NCBI RefSeq assembly: GCF_018129985.1
Contig: NZ_JAFCKT010000001.1
Span: forward strand, 496,001 to 560,000
Source: Bradyrhizobium sp. SZCCT0148
GTDB lineage: Bacteria > Pseudomonadota > Alphaproteobacteria > Rhizobiales > Xanthobacteraceae
Direction: 5' to 3'
DNA length: 64,000 nucleotides
Shown here: positions 56,017-64,000 of the stretch, one piece after another
Layout: each line of letters opens with the position of its first letter
How positions within the stretch are numbered: the stretch's first letter is position 1
The notes under the pieces: model-generated
Told to the model about the DNA's origin: nothing
Database searches by the model: none
The model's input: the letters and a program-made list of their open reading frames with translations, nothing else
Position numbers and translations under genes: made by a program

Positions 56017-57360
56017 CTACTCCGCCGTCTGCTCCCTCAACTCCGCCACATCCTTCGCCGTTAGCTTCGAGCCCTTCGCTCCAAACCGCGCCGTCACGTA
56101 GTTCGCCACCGCCGCGATCTCGTCGTCCGTATACGCATTGCCGAACGCCGGCATCGACAGCGCGCCATCCGGCGTGTGCCGCTTGGTGCCTGACAACACG
56201 ATCTGCGCGACGTTGGTGGCGGCGGGATCGTTGACCGCCCAGGTGCCGGTCAGCGTCGCCATCGGCGACACCGGGCTCTCGCCGCTCCAGCCGTGGCAAG
56301 AGGCGCAGGCGCCCGCGAACAGCATCTTGCCGCGCGCGTCCGCCGTGATGCCGTCCTTGTGCGAGGCGGGCGCGACGGGCGCCGTGGTGGCAGGCAGATC
56401 GGGCGACGGCTGTGGCGGTACGCTGCGCAGGTAAGCAACGACGGCGCGGATGTCTTCGGGGGCGAACTGGCTTAAGCTGTGGTCGACCGCTTCGCCCATC
56501 GGACCCGAGGCCGCGCCGTGGCCCGGCGCATGGCCGAGCGACAGGTACGAGATCAGGTCCGCATCGCTCCAGTTGCCGAGACCGGTCGCCTTGTCGGAGG
56601 AGATGTTGAAGGCGCGCCAGCCCGCCGTGATCGCGCCGGCGAACTTCCTGCGGTTATCCAGCGCGAAACCGAGATTACGCGGGGTGTGGCATTCGCCGCA
56701 ATGCGCCAGCGCTTCGACGAGATACGCGCCTCTGTTCCACTCCGGGCTCTTCGAGGTGTCGGGCGCAAAGCGCGTGTCCGGATTGAACACGGCCGACCAG
56801 ACGACCATCGCCCAGCGCTGGTTGAACGGGAACGACAGCGTATTCTCCGGCGCCTTGGCGCGCACCGGCGGCAGGCTGAACAAATACGCCTTCACCGCCA
56901 GCACGTCCTCGTCGGTCATGAAGGTGTAGGACGTGTACGGCATCGCTGGATAAAGCCGGGCGCCGTCACGGCGCTGGCCGTGCTGGACCGCGTTCAGGAA
57001 ATCCTGGTCGCTGTAATTGCCGATCCCGGTGTCCTTGTCCGGCGTGATGTTGGTGGAGTAAAGCGTGCCGAACGGCAGCTTGAAGCCGAGCCCGCCGGAA
57101 TACTCCTTCTCGCCCGGCTTGGTGTGGCACACCATGCAGTCGGCGGCCTTTGCAAGGTATTCGCCGCGTTCGACCAGGCTGGCCTTCTCGAGCTTGGCCG
57201 GCACGCCGCTCGGCTTGCCCGCCCGGTAATCCGCCAACGTCACCTTGGTGCCGCCGGCAAAGTCGAGCGGGCCGGGTCCGCGGATGATCCAGACGCCGAG
57301 CGCCGCTGCGACGATGGCGATCACGCCCAGACTTGTGAGGATACGCATCTTGCCGCTCAT
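56017..57360 (-). CDS. Membrane-anchored tri-haem cytochrome c
   Basis: Electron acceptor subunit of 447 residues. One N-terminal helix (about 6-26) anchors it in the membrane. Three haem c sites are present: CMVCH (75-79), CGECH (221-225) and CASCH (352-356). This is the layout of alcohol/aldehyde dehydrogenase cytochrome subunits. It overlaps the molybdopterin subunit gene by four bases (ATGA). It should pass electrons from the Mo enzyme to the respiratory chain. Confidence 0.93.
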   Translation of the reverse strand: MSGKMRILTSLGVIAIVAAALGVWIIRGPGPLDFAGGTKVTLADYRAGKPSGVPAKLEKASLVERGEYLAKAADCMVCHTKPGEKEYSGGLGFKLPFGTLYSTNITPDKDTGIGNYSDQDFLNAVQHGQRRDGARLYPAMPYTSYTFMTDEDVLAVKAYLFSLPPVRAKAPENTLSFPFNQRWAMVVWSAVFNPDTRFAPDTSKSPEWNRGAYLVEALAHCGECHTPRNLGFALDNRRKFAGAITAGWRAFNISSDKATGLGNWSDADLISYLSLGHAPGHGAASGPMGEAVDHSLSQFAPEDIRAVVAYLRSVPPQPSPDLPATTAPVAPASHKDGITADARGKMLFAGACASCHGWSGESPVSPMATLTGTWAVNDPAATNVAQIVLSGTKRHTPDGALSMPAFGNAYTDDEIAAVANYVTARFGAKGSKLTAKDVAELREQTAE

Positions 57361-59523
57361 GCCTTCTTCCCCACAGCCAGCAGTTTTCGATCGATCGGCA
57401 TGCGCCGCAGCGTCACGCCGGTCGCGGCGAGAATTGCGTTGCGCAGCGCAGGCGGTCCGGCATTGACGCCGGCTTCGCCGATGCCGCCGGGCGCTTCACC
57501 GCTCTTGACGACGATCACCTCGATCTTCGGTGTCTCGTTGATGCGCATCATGCGGTAGTCGTGGAAGTTGGATTGCTGCACGCGGCCCTTCTCGATGGTG
57601 ATCTCGCCATAGAGCGCAGCGGTGAGGCCGAAGATCAGCCCGCCCTCGATCTGCGCCTTCACCGTATCGGGGTTGACCGCGATCCCGGTGTCGACCACCG
57701 AGGTGACACGGCGGAGCTTGATCTCTCCGATGTCGTCGATCTCGGCCTCGACCACGGTCGCGAGGAAGCTCGCGAATGACGGCTGCACGCAGACGCCGCG
57801 GCCGACGCGCGGCGGCAAGGGCTGGCCCCAGCCGGACTTTTCGGCGACCAGGTTCAGCACCGCGAGCGCACGCGGATTCTTGGTCAGCATGGACCTTCGG
57901 AACTCGACCGGGTCCTTGCCGGCCTTGCGGGCGAGTTCGTCCATCGCGCATTCGACCGCGAACACGTTGTTGTTGGGGCCGACGCCGCGCCAGAAGCCGG
58001 TCGGCACCGCCGGCGGTTCGGCACGGACATATTCGACGTGGAAGTTGGCGAAGTCGTAAGGCGCATCGACGGCGGCATCAATCGCGTCGATGTCGATGCC
58101 TTTCTGGAAGGCCGGCGGCAGCCAGCGCGCCAGCACTGCGGAGCCGGCGACCTTGTACTTCCATCCCGAGACCTTGCCGTCGACCAGCGACGCGACGATC
58201 TGGTCGCGATAGACCGGACGGTAGACGTCGTGCTGGATGTCCTCCTCGCGGGTCCATATCACCTTGACGGGATAGTCGACCTGCTTGGCGACTTTCACCG
58301 CCGCGACCACCATGTCCGGTTCGAGCTTGCGTCCAAAGCCGCCGCCAAGCAGGTGCTGGTTGACGATCACCTTGTCGACGGGGACACCCGCGGCCTTCGC
58401 CGCCTCCGCTTGCACGCGCGTCATGATCTGCGTGCCGGTCCAGATCTCGCAGGAGTCCTTCGTGACCCGCACGGTGGCGTTGATCGGCTCCATCGACGCA
58501 TGCGCGAGGAACGGCAGCTCGTAAGCCGCCTCGAACTTGTCGCCGCTTGCGAGCGCCTTGGCGATGTCGCCAGTCGATTTCGCGACCACGCCGTCCTTCG
58601 CGCTCGCATCACGCAGGTTCTGCCAGATGTCACTGGTGCTGATCGCGGCGTTCGCTCCCTCGTCCCACTCGATCTTGAGCGCATCAAGACCTTTCTTTGC
58701 CGCCCACATATGATCGCCGATCACAGCGACGGCGTCGTCGAGCACGACGACCCTGCGCACGCCGGCGACCTTCACTGCGGCGCTGTCGTCGACCTTTCCG
58801 ACCTTGCCGCCGAATACCGGGCAGTTCGCGATCACGGCAATCTTCATGTCGGGCAGGATCGCGTCGATGCCGTAGACGGCCCTGCCGTTGACCTTGTCCG
58901 GCGTATCCAGCCGCTTCAGCGACTGGCCGATGAGAACGAAGTCCTTGGGATCCTTGACCGGAACGTCCTTCGGCGGGGTCTGGCCTTGCGCGGCGAGTGC
59001 TACCGCGCCGTAGCCGAGCTTGCGTCCGCTCGTGGCGTGAATGACTTCGCCCTTCGCGGCCGTACAGCTGGCAGGATCGACCCCCCATTGCGCCGCTGCG
59101 GCCTGCACCAGCATCGCCCGCGCGCTGGCTCCCGCGGCGCAGCGGTTTCCACCACGCGCGGATCGAGGTCGAACCGCCGGTTGCCTGCAGACCGAAAGCG
59201 GGATTGGCGTAGAGCTTGTCATCGGGCGGCGCGTGCAGCACCTCGACTTTTGCCCAGTCGGCATCGAGCTCTTCCGCCAAGATCATCGAGATCGAAGTGT
59301 AGGTGCCCTGGCCCATCTCGACCTGCGGCATCATCAGCACGGTGCGGCCGGTCTCGTCGATGCGGATGAAGGCGTTCGGCGCGAACTTGCCGTCGGTCGC
59401 ATCCGCCGGCTGCGAGGGTTCGTTGACCGCCGCGCGCAGCGGCAGATGGAAGGCGAGCAGGAAACCGGTAGCGAGACCGCCGGCCAGCAGCGAACGGCGG
59501 GAGACGCTGTTGTGTGCATTCAT
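57357..59523 (-). pseudogene. Molybdopterin large subunit (IorB-like aldehyde/isoquinoline oxidoreductase), frameshifted
   Basis: Periplasmic Mo subunit of about 720 residues, split between two frames. The 5' frame has a Tat signal (SRRSLLAGG) and VEMGQGTYTSISMILAEELD, then GLQATGGSTSIRAWWKPLR near 59135. The other frame continues directly with GASARAMLVQAAAAQWG and runs to the stop, with GGGFGRKLEPD and GFWRGVGPNNNVFAVE intact. Family proteins read LRxAGA across this joint, so two bases seem to be missing in the GC-rich run at about 59130-59140. The start at ATG 59523 lies 8 bases after the 2Fe-2S subunit gene. It could be a real mutation or a sequencing error. Confidence 0.85.
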
Positions 59524-59531
59524 GGCAATTC

Positions 59532-59996
59532 TCACGACTGACGGCCGTTGGCGGCCTGCTTGACCGCCTCGCGGATGCGCACGTAGGTGCCGCAGCGGCA
59601 GATGTTGCCGGCCATCGCGGCGTCGATGTCGGAATCATCAGGGTTGGGTGTGGCGGCCAGCAATGCCGCGGCCGACATGATCTGGCCGGACTGGCAATAG
59701 CCGCACTGGATCACTTCGAGATCGAGCCAGGCTTTCTGGACCTTCGCGCCGGCAGGCGTGCTGCCGATGTGTTCGATCGTGGTGATGGCGCGGTTTTCGA
59801 CCGCGCTGACAGGCAGCACGCAGGAGCGTACGGCCTTGCCGTCGACATGCACGGTGCAGGCCCCGCATTGCGCGATTCCGCAGCCGAATTTAGTGCCGGT
59901 CATTCCGAGGATGTCACGCAGCACCCACAGCAGCGGCATTTCAGGTGGCGCGTCGAACGATTTCGTTTCGCCGTTGATGGTGAGAACAATTGCCAT
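59532..59996 (-). CDS. 2Fe-2S subunit of molybdenum oxidoreductase (IorA-like)
   Basis: Small iron-sulfur subunit of 154 residues of the xanthine oxidase family. The ferredoxin-like cluster is [15 protein letters not shown] with a later Cys (RSCVLP). The helical cluster is [10 protein letters not shown] and CRCGTY. It carries electrons from the Mo subunit to the cytochrome. ATG 59996 is chosen, 6 bases after AAGGGG; ATG 60002 is too close to the site. It begins the operon IorA, IorB, cytochrome c. Confidence 0.94.
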   Translation of the reverse strand: MAIVLTINGETKSFDAPPEMPLLWVLRDILGMTGTKFGCGIAQCGACTVHVDGKAVRSCVLPVSAVENRAITTIEHIGSTPAGAKVQKAWLDLEVIQCGYCQSGQIMSAAALLAATPNPDDSDIDAAMAGNICRCGTYVRIREAVKQAANGRQS

Positions 59997-60340
59997 ATGC
60001 ATCCCCTTGCTCGCTCGATCGCTTGCGGCGATCTAGTCAGCGAATTCGCGCGCGACAATAATCATACCGATACGAAACGATGAAGCGTCGCAATCTCCGG
60101 CAATGCATATTTGCGCTGCCAGCGCGTCAGCCCATGATGTTCACAAATTTGTGCGGCGCTCGCTGCACGTGTTTTGGGCTGATTGATATGATAAGCGTCA
60201 TTTTTTGACGCATTTTCGTCGCGCACGTTGTCGATGTCCGGAGATCGTCGTGCGGATGCGCAAAATCATGCGATGACGAAAGTCGTGCGATTGGGAAAGC
60301 CGGATGACGGAGCGCCGCAACTGTGAGCCTTGCCTGCGGC

Positions 60341-60475
60341 CCATCCCTCGAGACACCGCTTCCGGCAACCCTTCAGGATGAGGACGGAGTACGCAGCAGC
60401 AGCTTCAACGGACACCGATGCAGTGAAGCCTCATGCTGAGGCGACCCGCGAAACGGTCGTCTCGAAGGACGAGGC
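60341..60475. repeat. Palindromic repeat (CATCCCTCGAGAC ... GTCTCGAAGGACGAGG)
   Basis: Outer arms CCTCGAGAC (60346) and GTCTCGAAGG (60459) are inverted; inner arms CTTCAGGATGAGG (about 60371) and CCTCATGCTGAGG (about 60429) are also inverted. This gives a long stem of about 130 bases. Confidence 0.75.
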
Positions 60476-60574
60476 GCTTGAACCGGCCCTGCCAAGCTCG
60501 GATGTTGAACTTCGGAAAATAACGTTGTGTCCCTGTTTTGCCCGACGCGTCAAAACGAGCCGGAAGCCTGTCCG

Positions 60575-60625
60575 CGTAAATCATTGATTTCGCAGGCCCC
60601 GGCTACTGTGCATGGGGTTGTTTTC
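60575..60625. repeat. 51-base dispersed repeat, copy 2
   Basis: Matches 30598-30648 at 42 of 51 positions with the last 23 identical, in the same orientation. It lies 36 bases beyond the stop of the minus-strand chemoreceptor gene, as copy 1 lies 18 bases beyond the stop of a minus-strand gene. A TTTTTT run follows at 60631. Confidence 0.85.
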
Positions 60626-60660
60626 CGATTTTTTGGTTCAGGACGCGCCGCGCGAGTCCG

Positions 60661-62085
60661 TCAGCCCTGCCGGAATCCCATCCGGAAGGCGCCCCAGTGC
60701 TTGCCGCGGATCATGATCGGCGACGACAGGTCCTTCATCAGCACGAACTGGCCGCCTCCCATGTCGCGGCGGTAGGTCTGGAGCAGGAAGGGCTTCGTGC
60801 TGCCCGCGACCTTCTTGACCGTGCGGTCGTTGAAGAGGCGGCGGTTGCGGCAATTGGCGTTATTCCACACGGGGTCCTTGCCCTGCGGCAAGCAGTAATT
60901 GGGATTATGCGTCGGCAAATATCCGTTCCGCGCCCAGGCCACGCAATAGACGATGCGCGGATCGGATTTCTGGAGCGGATCCTGGATCGCGGGCAGCACG
61001 CGGTCGGTGAAGTCGACGTAGTTGGTGAGATACTGCTTGGGATCGGTGCCGGGAATTTCGCGGTAGGTTTCGTCCATGAGCTGGGCGAGCGTGATGTCGC
61101 CGCGATCGATCGCGGCTTCGAACTCGGCCGAGATCCGCCTGGCGGTATCGACCACGATGCGGATCAGCGGTGTGTCCGACGTTTCGACGCCGCTGTCGGC
61201 GATCAGTGCGATCAGGCCCTCGGATGTGTCGAGCAGCTTCGCCACCCGCTCGTCGGCGTTCTTGAGATCGCGCGAGGAGAGATCCACGCCCTTCCCGAGT
61301 TCGTTCAGCTCGCTGATCACGGTGTCGCAATGTCCGAGATTGGAGGTCGCCGCGCGCGTGACGCTGCCGATCTGCGCCTCCACCGAGGCGAACCCTTGCT
61401 GGACCCGGGAGATGATGCCGGAGATCTGCTGGGCGCCTTCGCCGGCGGTCTTCGCGCGCTGCGAGGCGTCGCTGCTCTCGCCGATCAGGCCTTCGATCTG
61501 GCCGTCGAGATCGCGCACGGTGTCGGAGATCTGGTGCGTAGCCTGGCGGGTGGCTTCCGCGAGGTTCTTCACCTCGCTTGCGACCACGGCAAAGCCGCGG
61601 CCGGCATTGCCGGCGCGGGCGGCTTCGATGGTTGCGTTCAGCGCGAGCAGATTGGTCTGCTTCGCGATCGCCTCGATCGAGCCGGAGACTTTTGCCACCT
61701 GGGCCAGCGCCGAGCCGACAGCGCTGAGGCGCGCTTCGATGCGCTCCACCGCAGCGACGAGTTCGGAGATATGGCTGACCGCGGCGTCGACGGCGCCGCG
61801 CGATTGCGCGATCTCGCCGACCGCCGCCGACGTGGTGGTTTGCACGGCCTGCGATGCATTGGCGATATCGTGGTTGGCCGAGACCATCGTTTCGGCGGTC
61901 TTCTGGAGATGGTGGAACCGTTCCGACTGATTGGCGACGCGGTTTGCGACTTCCTGGACGTTGCCGGCGATGTCGGCGAGTTCGACGCCGAGGCCACCGA
62001 TGCGATCGGCAAGCTGGTCAATCAGCCGCTCGGCCAGCGTGCGATTGGAGCCGGTGTCCATGACTGCAAGTTGTGCGACGGACAT
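60661..62085 (-). CDS. Soluble methyl-accepting chemotaxis protein with C-terminal sensor domain
   Basis: Cytoplasmic chemoreceptor of 474 residues; no membrane helix is seen. The signalling hairpin is at about 120-185, with [20 protein letters not shown] and [16 protein letters not shown]. After a long coiled coil the C-terminal domain (about 320-474) carries [37 protein letters not shown] and [12 protein letters not shown], which looks like a Cache- or PAS-type sensor. The same domain ends the next chemoreceptor. GGAGG lies 11 bases before ATG 62085. Ligand unknown. Confidence 0.9.
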   Translation of the reverse strand: MSVAQLAVMDTGSNRTLAERLIDQLADRIGGLGVELADIAGNVQEVANRVANQSERFHHLQKTAETMVSANHDIANASQAVQTTTSAAVGEIAQSRGAVDAAVSHISELVAAVERIEARLSAVGSALAQVAKVSGSIEAIAKQTNLLALNATIEAARAGNAGRGFAVVASEVKNLAEATRQATHQISDTVRDLDGQIEGLIGESSDASQRAKTAGEGAQQISGIISRVQQGFASVEAQIGSVTRAATSNLGHCDTVISELNELGKGVDLSSRDLKNADERVAKLLDTSEGLIALIADSGVETSDTPLIRIVVDTARRISAEFEAAIDRGDITLAQLMDETYREIPGTDPKQYLTNYVDFTDRVLPAIQDPLQKSDPRIVYCVAWARNGYLPTHNPNYCLPQGKDPVWNNANCRNRRLFNDRTVKKVAGSTKPFLLQTYRRDMGGGQFVLMKDLSSPIMIRGKHWGAFRMGFRQG

Positions 62086-62263
62086 GTTCGATGAGTCCTC
62101 CAGACAGAGCCGTAGACCCGGCTCACGGCGGCATTCCCATTCCAATTCCGCTTAAAAGGACGATTCGCGGCCGGCGTCTTGCCTGAGCGTGCACTCAGGC
62201 GCATTTCGCGGCTTATTTCTCGATTCTGTTCGAGAGCTGCGGCACCTGCTTTCGGGCCCGGCT

Positions 62264-63976
62264 CTAAAGCTTGTAAGCCGTGCGGAAACCGCCCCAGTGC
62301 CGGCCCTGCACGCGGATCGGGACGTCGATCTCGCGCATCATCACCGTATTGCCGTTGCCCATGTCGCGCGCATAGCTCTGCACCAGGTACGAGCGCAGGT
62401 TGCGCGCGGCCGCCAGCCCCGCCGGATCGTTGAAGATCCTGCGGTTGCGGCTGTTGGCCGTGTTCCAGGCCGCGTCGCCCGGACGCTGCGGATGCGAATA
62501 GATCCGGTTGTGCACCGGCAGGAAGCCGTTGCGATCGACCATGGCGCAGAACGCCATGCGCTGGTCCTTGGCCAGAAAGGCCTCCTGGAACGGCGGCAGG
62601 GCGCGGTCAGCCCAGTCGAGATATTTCGTGCGGTATTGCTGCGGATCGGTTCCGGCGATTTCGGCATAGTCGGTGTCGAACAGGTCGTCGATTTTGATTT
62701 CGCCGCGAGCAACCGCTTGTTCAAAGATCCTTGTCAGCGCGTTGCCCGCCTCCATGGCGCGGGTGACAAATTCGGTGTTCTCTTCGTGGATCGACCAGAG
62801 CCTGTCCTCGATCTTTTCGCGGAGCCCGGCATCGGGACTGACGAATTGCGCGCGGGCGCCGGCCTTGGAGTGCTCGATCACGCGCAGGCGGCAGGCGCCG
62901 ACGGCTTCGAGGGTGCCTTCGATGATCGCTTGCGGGGCGAGCCGGGCTGCATCCGCGCCGCCGATCAGCACGCCGTCCATCGCGATTTCGTAGACCGGCA
63001 TCACGCCGCGAGCGCTCTCGAATTTGAGATGGCAGGGCAACCGCTCGGTCTTGCGGCGGTCCTCGTGCTCGCTCTGGCCAAGCAGCACCGCGCAGCGCGA
63101 TTTCAGCTTCTGTGCGAAAGTGGTGACGGCTTTGCCGGCGCTCGCGACATTCTCGCCGTGGCTCTCGGCTGCCTTGGTCGCGGCGTCGATCTCGGCGGCG
63201 CTCGCGCCGACCGAGACGATGAACTCTGAAGCGCTGGCGGCGTTGCCGGAAACTTCGCTGGTGGTGGCGTTCTGTTCGGCGACCGCGCCGTTGACGGTCT
63301 CGAACACCGGGCGGATCGCCTCGATCGCCTGCGAAATGCGGTGCACGGCATCCGCGGAGCCGGCCGCGTCGCGCTGCAGCGCGTCGATTTTCCTCGTGAT
63401 CTCTTCCGTCGCGCCTTGCGTCTGCACCGCGAGGGCCTTGACCTCGGTCGCGACGACCGCAAAGCCTCTGCCGGCAGCGCCGGCGCGCGCGGCCTCGATC
63501 GTCGAATTGAGCGCCAGCAGCGTCGTCTGCCGCGCGATCTGCGCGATCAGATTGACGACGTTGCCGATGGCGGCGGAGGATTCGCGCAGGCGATCGACAT
63601 TGGCCCGGGCTTCCTGCGCCGCAGCGCTGGCCTCGTCCGCGAGCTTGCCGGCCTCGCGAACCTGCGCGCCGATCCCCAGCGCGGACTGGGTGAACTTGTC
63701 GGCGGCTTGGGCGAAGGTGGAGGCGGTCGATTGCGCGGCGTTGGTGCGGCCGGTCAGGGCGTCGGTCCGGTCGCGGATGGCGGCAAGCGTCACCGCGGTC
63801 GCTTCGGCGCCGCCCGCCACCGAATTGGCGGCGCGCTCGAGTTGGCGGATCATGGCGCCGAGCTCGAGTTCAAGCAGTTCCAGTATCTCCCGGGCCGAAT
63901 CAGTTTCGACCGCGGGAACGGGCTCGGAATGGGCCGCCGGCTGCGGAGCCGCTGGGGCAGTCGCAGGCGCAGCCAT
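62264..63976 (-). CDS. Methyl-accepting chemotaxis protein with PilZ-like insert and C-terminal sensor domain
   Basis: Soluble chemoreceptor of at least 570 residues. The signal hairpin (about 140-190) has LIAQIARQTTLLALNSTIEAA and [15 protein letters not shown]. At about 315-395 a PilZ-like domain begins HEDRRKTERLPCHL, with the RxxxR-type motif; its second motif reads EIAMDG, a degenerate DxSxxG. The last 150 residues match the sensor domain of the neighbouring receptor. The reading frame stays open from 63976 to the window edge (codons for LFRKRPPD), so the true start probably lies outside and this is a partial gene. It could link c-di-GMP to chemotaxis. Confidence 0.88.
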   Translation of the reverse strand: MAAPATAPAAPQPAAHSEPVPAVETDSAREILELLELELGAMIRQLERAANSVAGGAEATAVTLAAIRDRTDALTGRTNAAQSTASTFAQAADKFTQSALGIGAQVREAGKLADEASAAAQEARANVDRLRESSAAIGNVVNLIAQIARQTTLLALNSTIEAARAGAAGRGFAVVATEVKALAVQTQGATEEITRKIDALQRDAAGSADAVHRISQAIEAIRPVFETVNGAVAEQNATTSEVSGNAASASEFIVSVGASAAEIDAATKAAESHGENVASAGKAVTTFAQKLKSRCAVLLGQSEHEDRRKTERLPCHLKFESARGVMPVYEIAMDGVLIGGADAARLAPQAIIEGTLEAVGACRLRVIEHSKAGARAQFVSPDAGLREKIEDRLWSIHEENTEFVTRAMEAGNALTRIFEQAVARGEIKIDDLFDTDYAEIAGTDPQQYRTKYLDWADRALPPFQEAFLAKDQRMAFCAMVDRNGFLPVHNRIYSHPQRPGDAAWNTANSRNRRIFNDPAGLAAARNLRSYLVQSYARDMGNGNTVMMREIDVPIRVQGRHWGGFRTAYKL

Positions 63977-64000
63977 GTCCGGCGGACGCTTCCGAAATAG

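Larger units (their letters stand above)
59997..60660. other. Intergenic region upstream of the molybdenum oxidoreductase operon
   Basis: 664 bases without a supported gene. It has an AT-rich patch near 60050-60070 (TATGAT on the minus strand), an inverted repeat GCGTCA-TTTTT-TGACGC at 60195-60211, a palindromic repeat at 60341-60475, and the 51-base dispersed repeat at 60575-60625. An 85-codon open frame over 60330-60587 is repeat sequence and is not a gene. Confidence 0.7.

Noticed and set aside
60330..60587. Open frame of 85 codons between the oxidoreductase operon and a chemoreceptor gene
   Set aside because: It runs through a palindromic repeat and the 51-base dispersed repeat, has no ribosome site, and gives a low-complexity protein without family features.

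Overview
The window is a high-GC chromosomal segment of an alphaproteobacterium, most likely Bradyrhizobium or a close relative. The inference rests on gene order (DUF1192, RcdA/DUF1465, rpmE, ABC exporter; and zapA, 6S RNA, 5-FCL, YmdB-like), on the FixJ-free but typically bradyrhizobial sets of enzymes, and on several dispersed intergenic palindrome families. No phage, IS element, CRISPR array, rRNA or tRNA was seen.

Layout. 53-3876: a complete sulfate ABC importer (sbp-cysT-cysW-cysA). 3965-6512: a CAP-domain lipoprotein, then a patatin-like hydrolase coupled to 3-hydroxybutyrate dehydrogenase, which suggests polyhydroxybutyrate or ketone-body use. 6661-10976: TSUP permease, polysaccharide flippase, DsbD-like periplasmic protein, and AlgH/YqgE. 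11139-14204: a TfdA-alpha-like dioxygenase, two SDR enzymes and a CsbD-like stress protein. 14368-22628: a DUF459 SGNH protein lacking two catalytic residues, an animal-type haem peroxidase, an MltB-type transglycosylase, galU, a Cache-GGDEF diguanylate cyclase and a small DUF7662 protein. 22767-30578: a GGDEF-EAL phosphodiesterase, quinone oxidoreductase, DUF1192, a candidate small RNA, rcdA, rpmE and an ABC exporter. 30666-39498: a small membrane protein, an acetyltransferase, a MotA/MotB-like stator pair unrelated to flagella, a CFA-synthase-like methyltransferase and an RND efflux pair.

39637-49178 is one long minus-strand run of central carbon genes: tkt, gap, pgk, class II aldolase, class I aldolase, a divergent ThiE, a Sel1 protein and a SuhB-like phosphatase. 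49547-52256 holds DUF4164, zapA, 6S RNA, 5-formyltetrahydrofolate cyclo-ligase and a YmdB-like phosphodiesterase. 52257-54734 looks accessory: a Sel1 protein and an unrecognised secreted six-hairpin-type protein. 54791-59996 has a D-threonine-aldolase-like enzyme and an isoquinoline-oxidoreductase type operon (2Fe-2S subunit, molybdopterin subunit with a frameshift, tri-haem cytochrome c). 60661 to the right edge carries two soluble chemoreceptors that share a C-terminal sensor domain; one also has a PilZ-like insert.

The most interesting items are a putative small RNA at about 27329-27429 whose hairpin loop displays an anti-Shine-Dalgarno sequence, a two-hairpin repeat found in opposite orientations 16 kb apart with identical spacing, a 51-base repeat 30 kb apart, the orphan stator pair, the PilZ-containing chemoreceptor and the frameshifted molybdenum enzyme. 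All functions are assigned from sequence reading alone; no searches were run.
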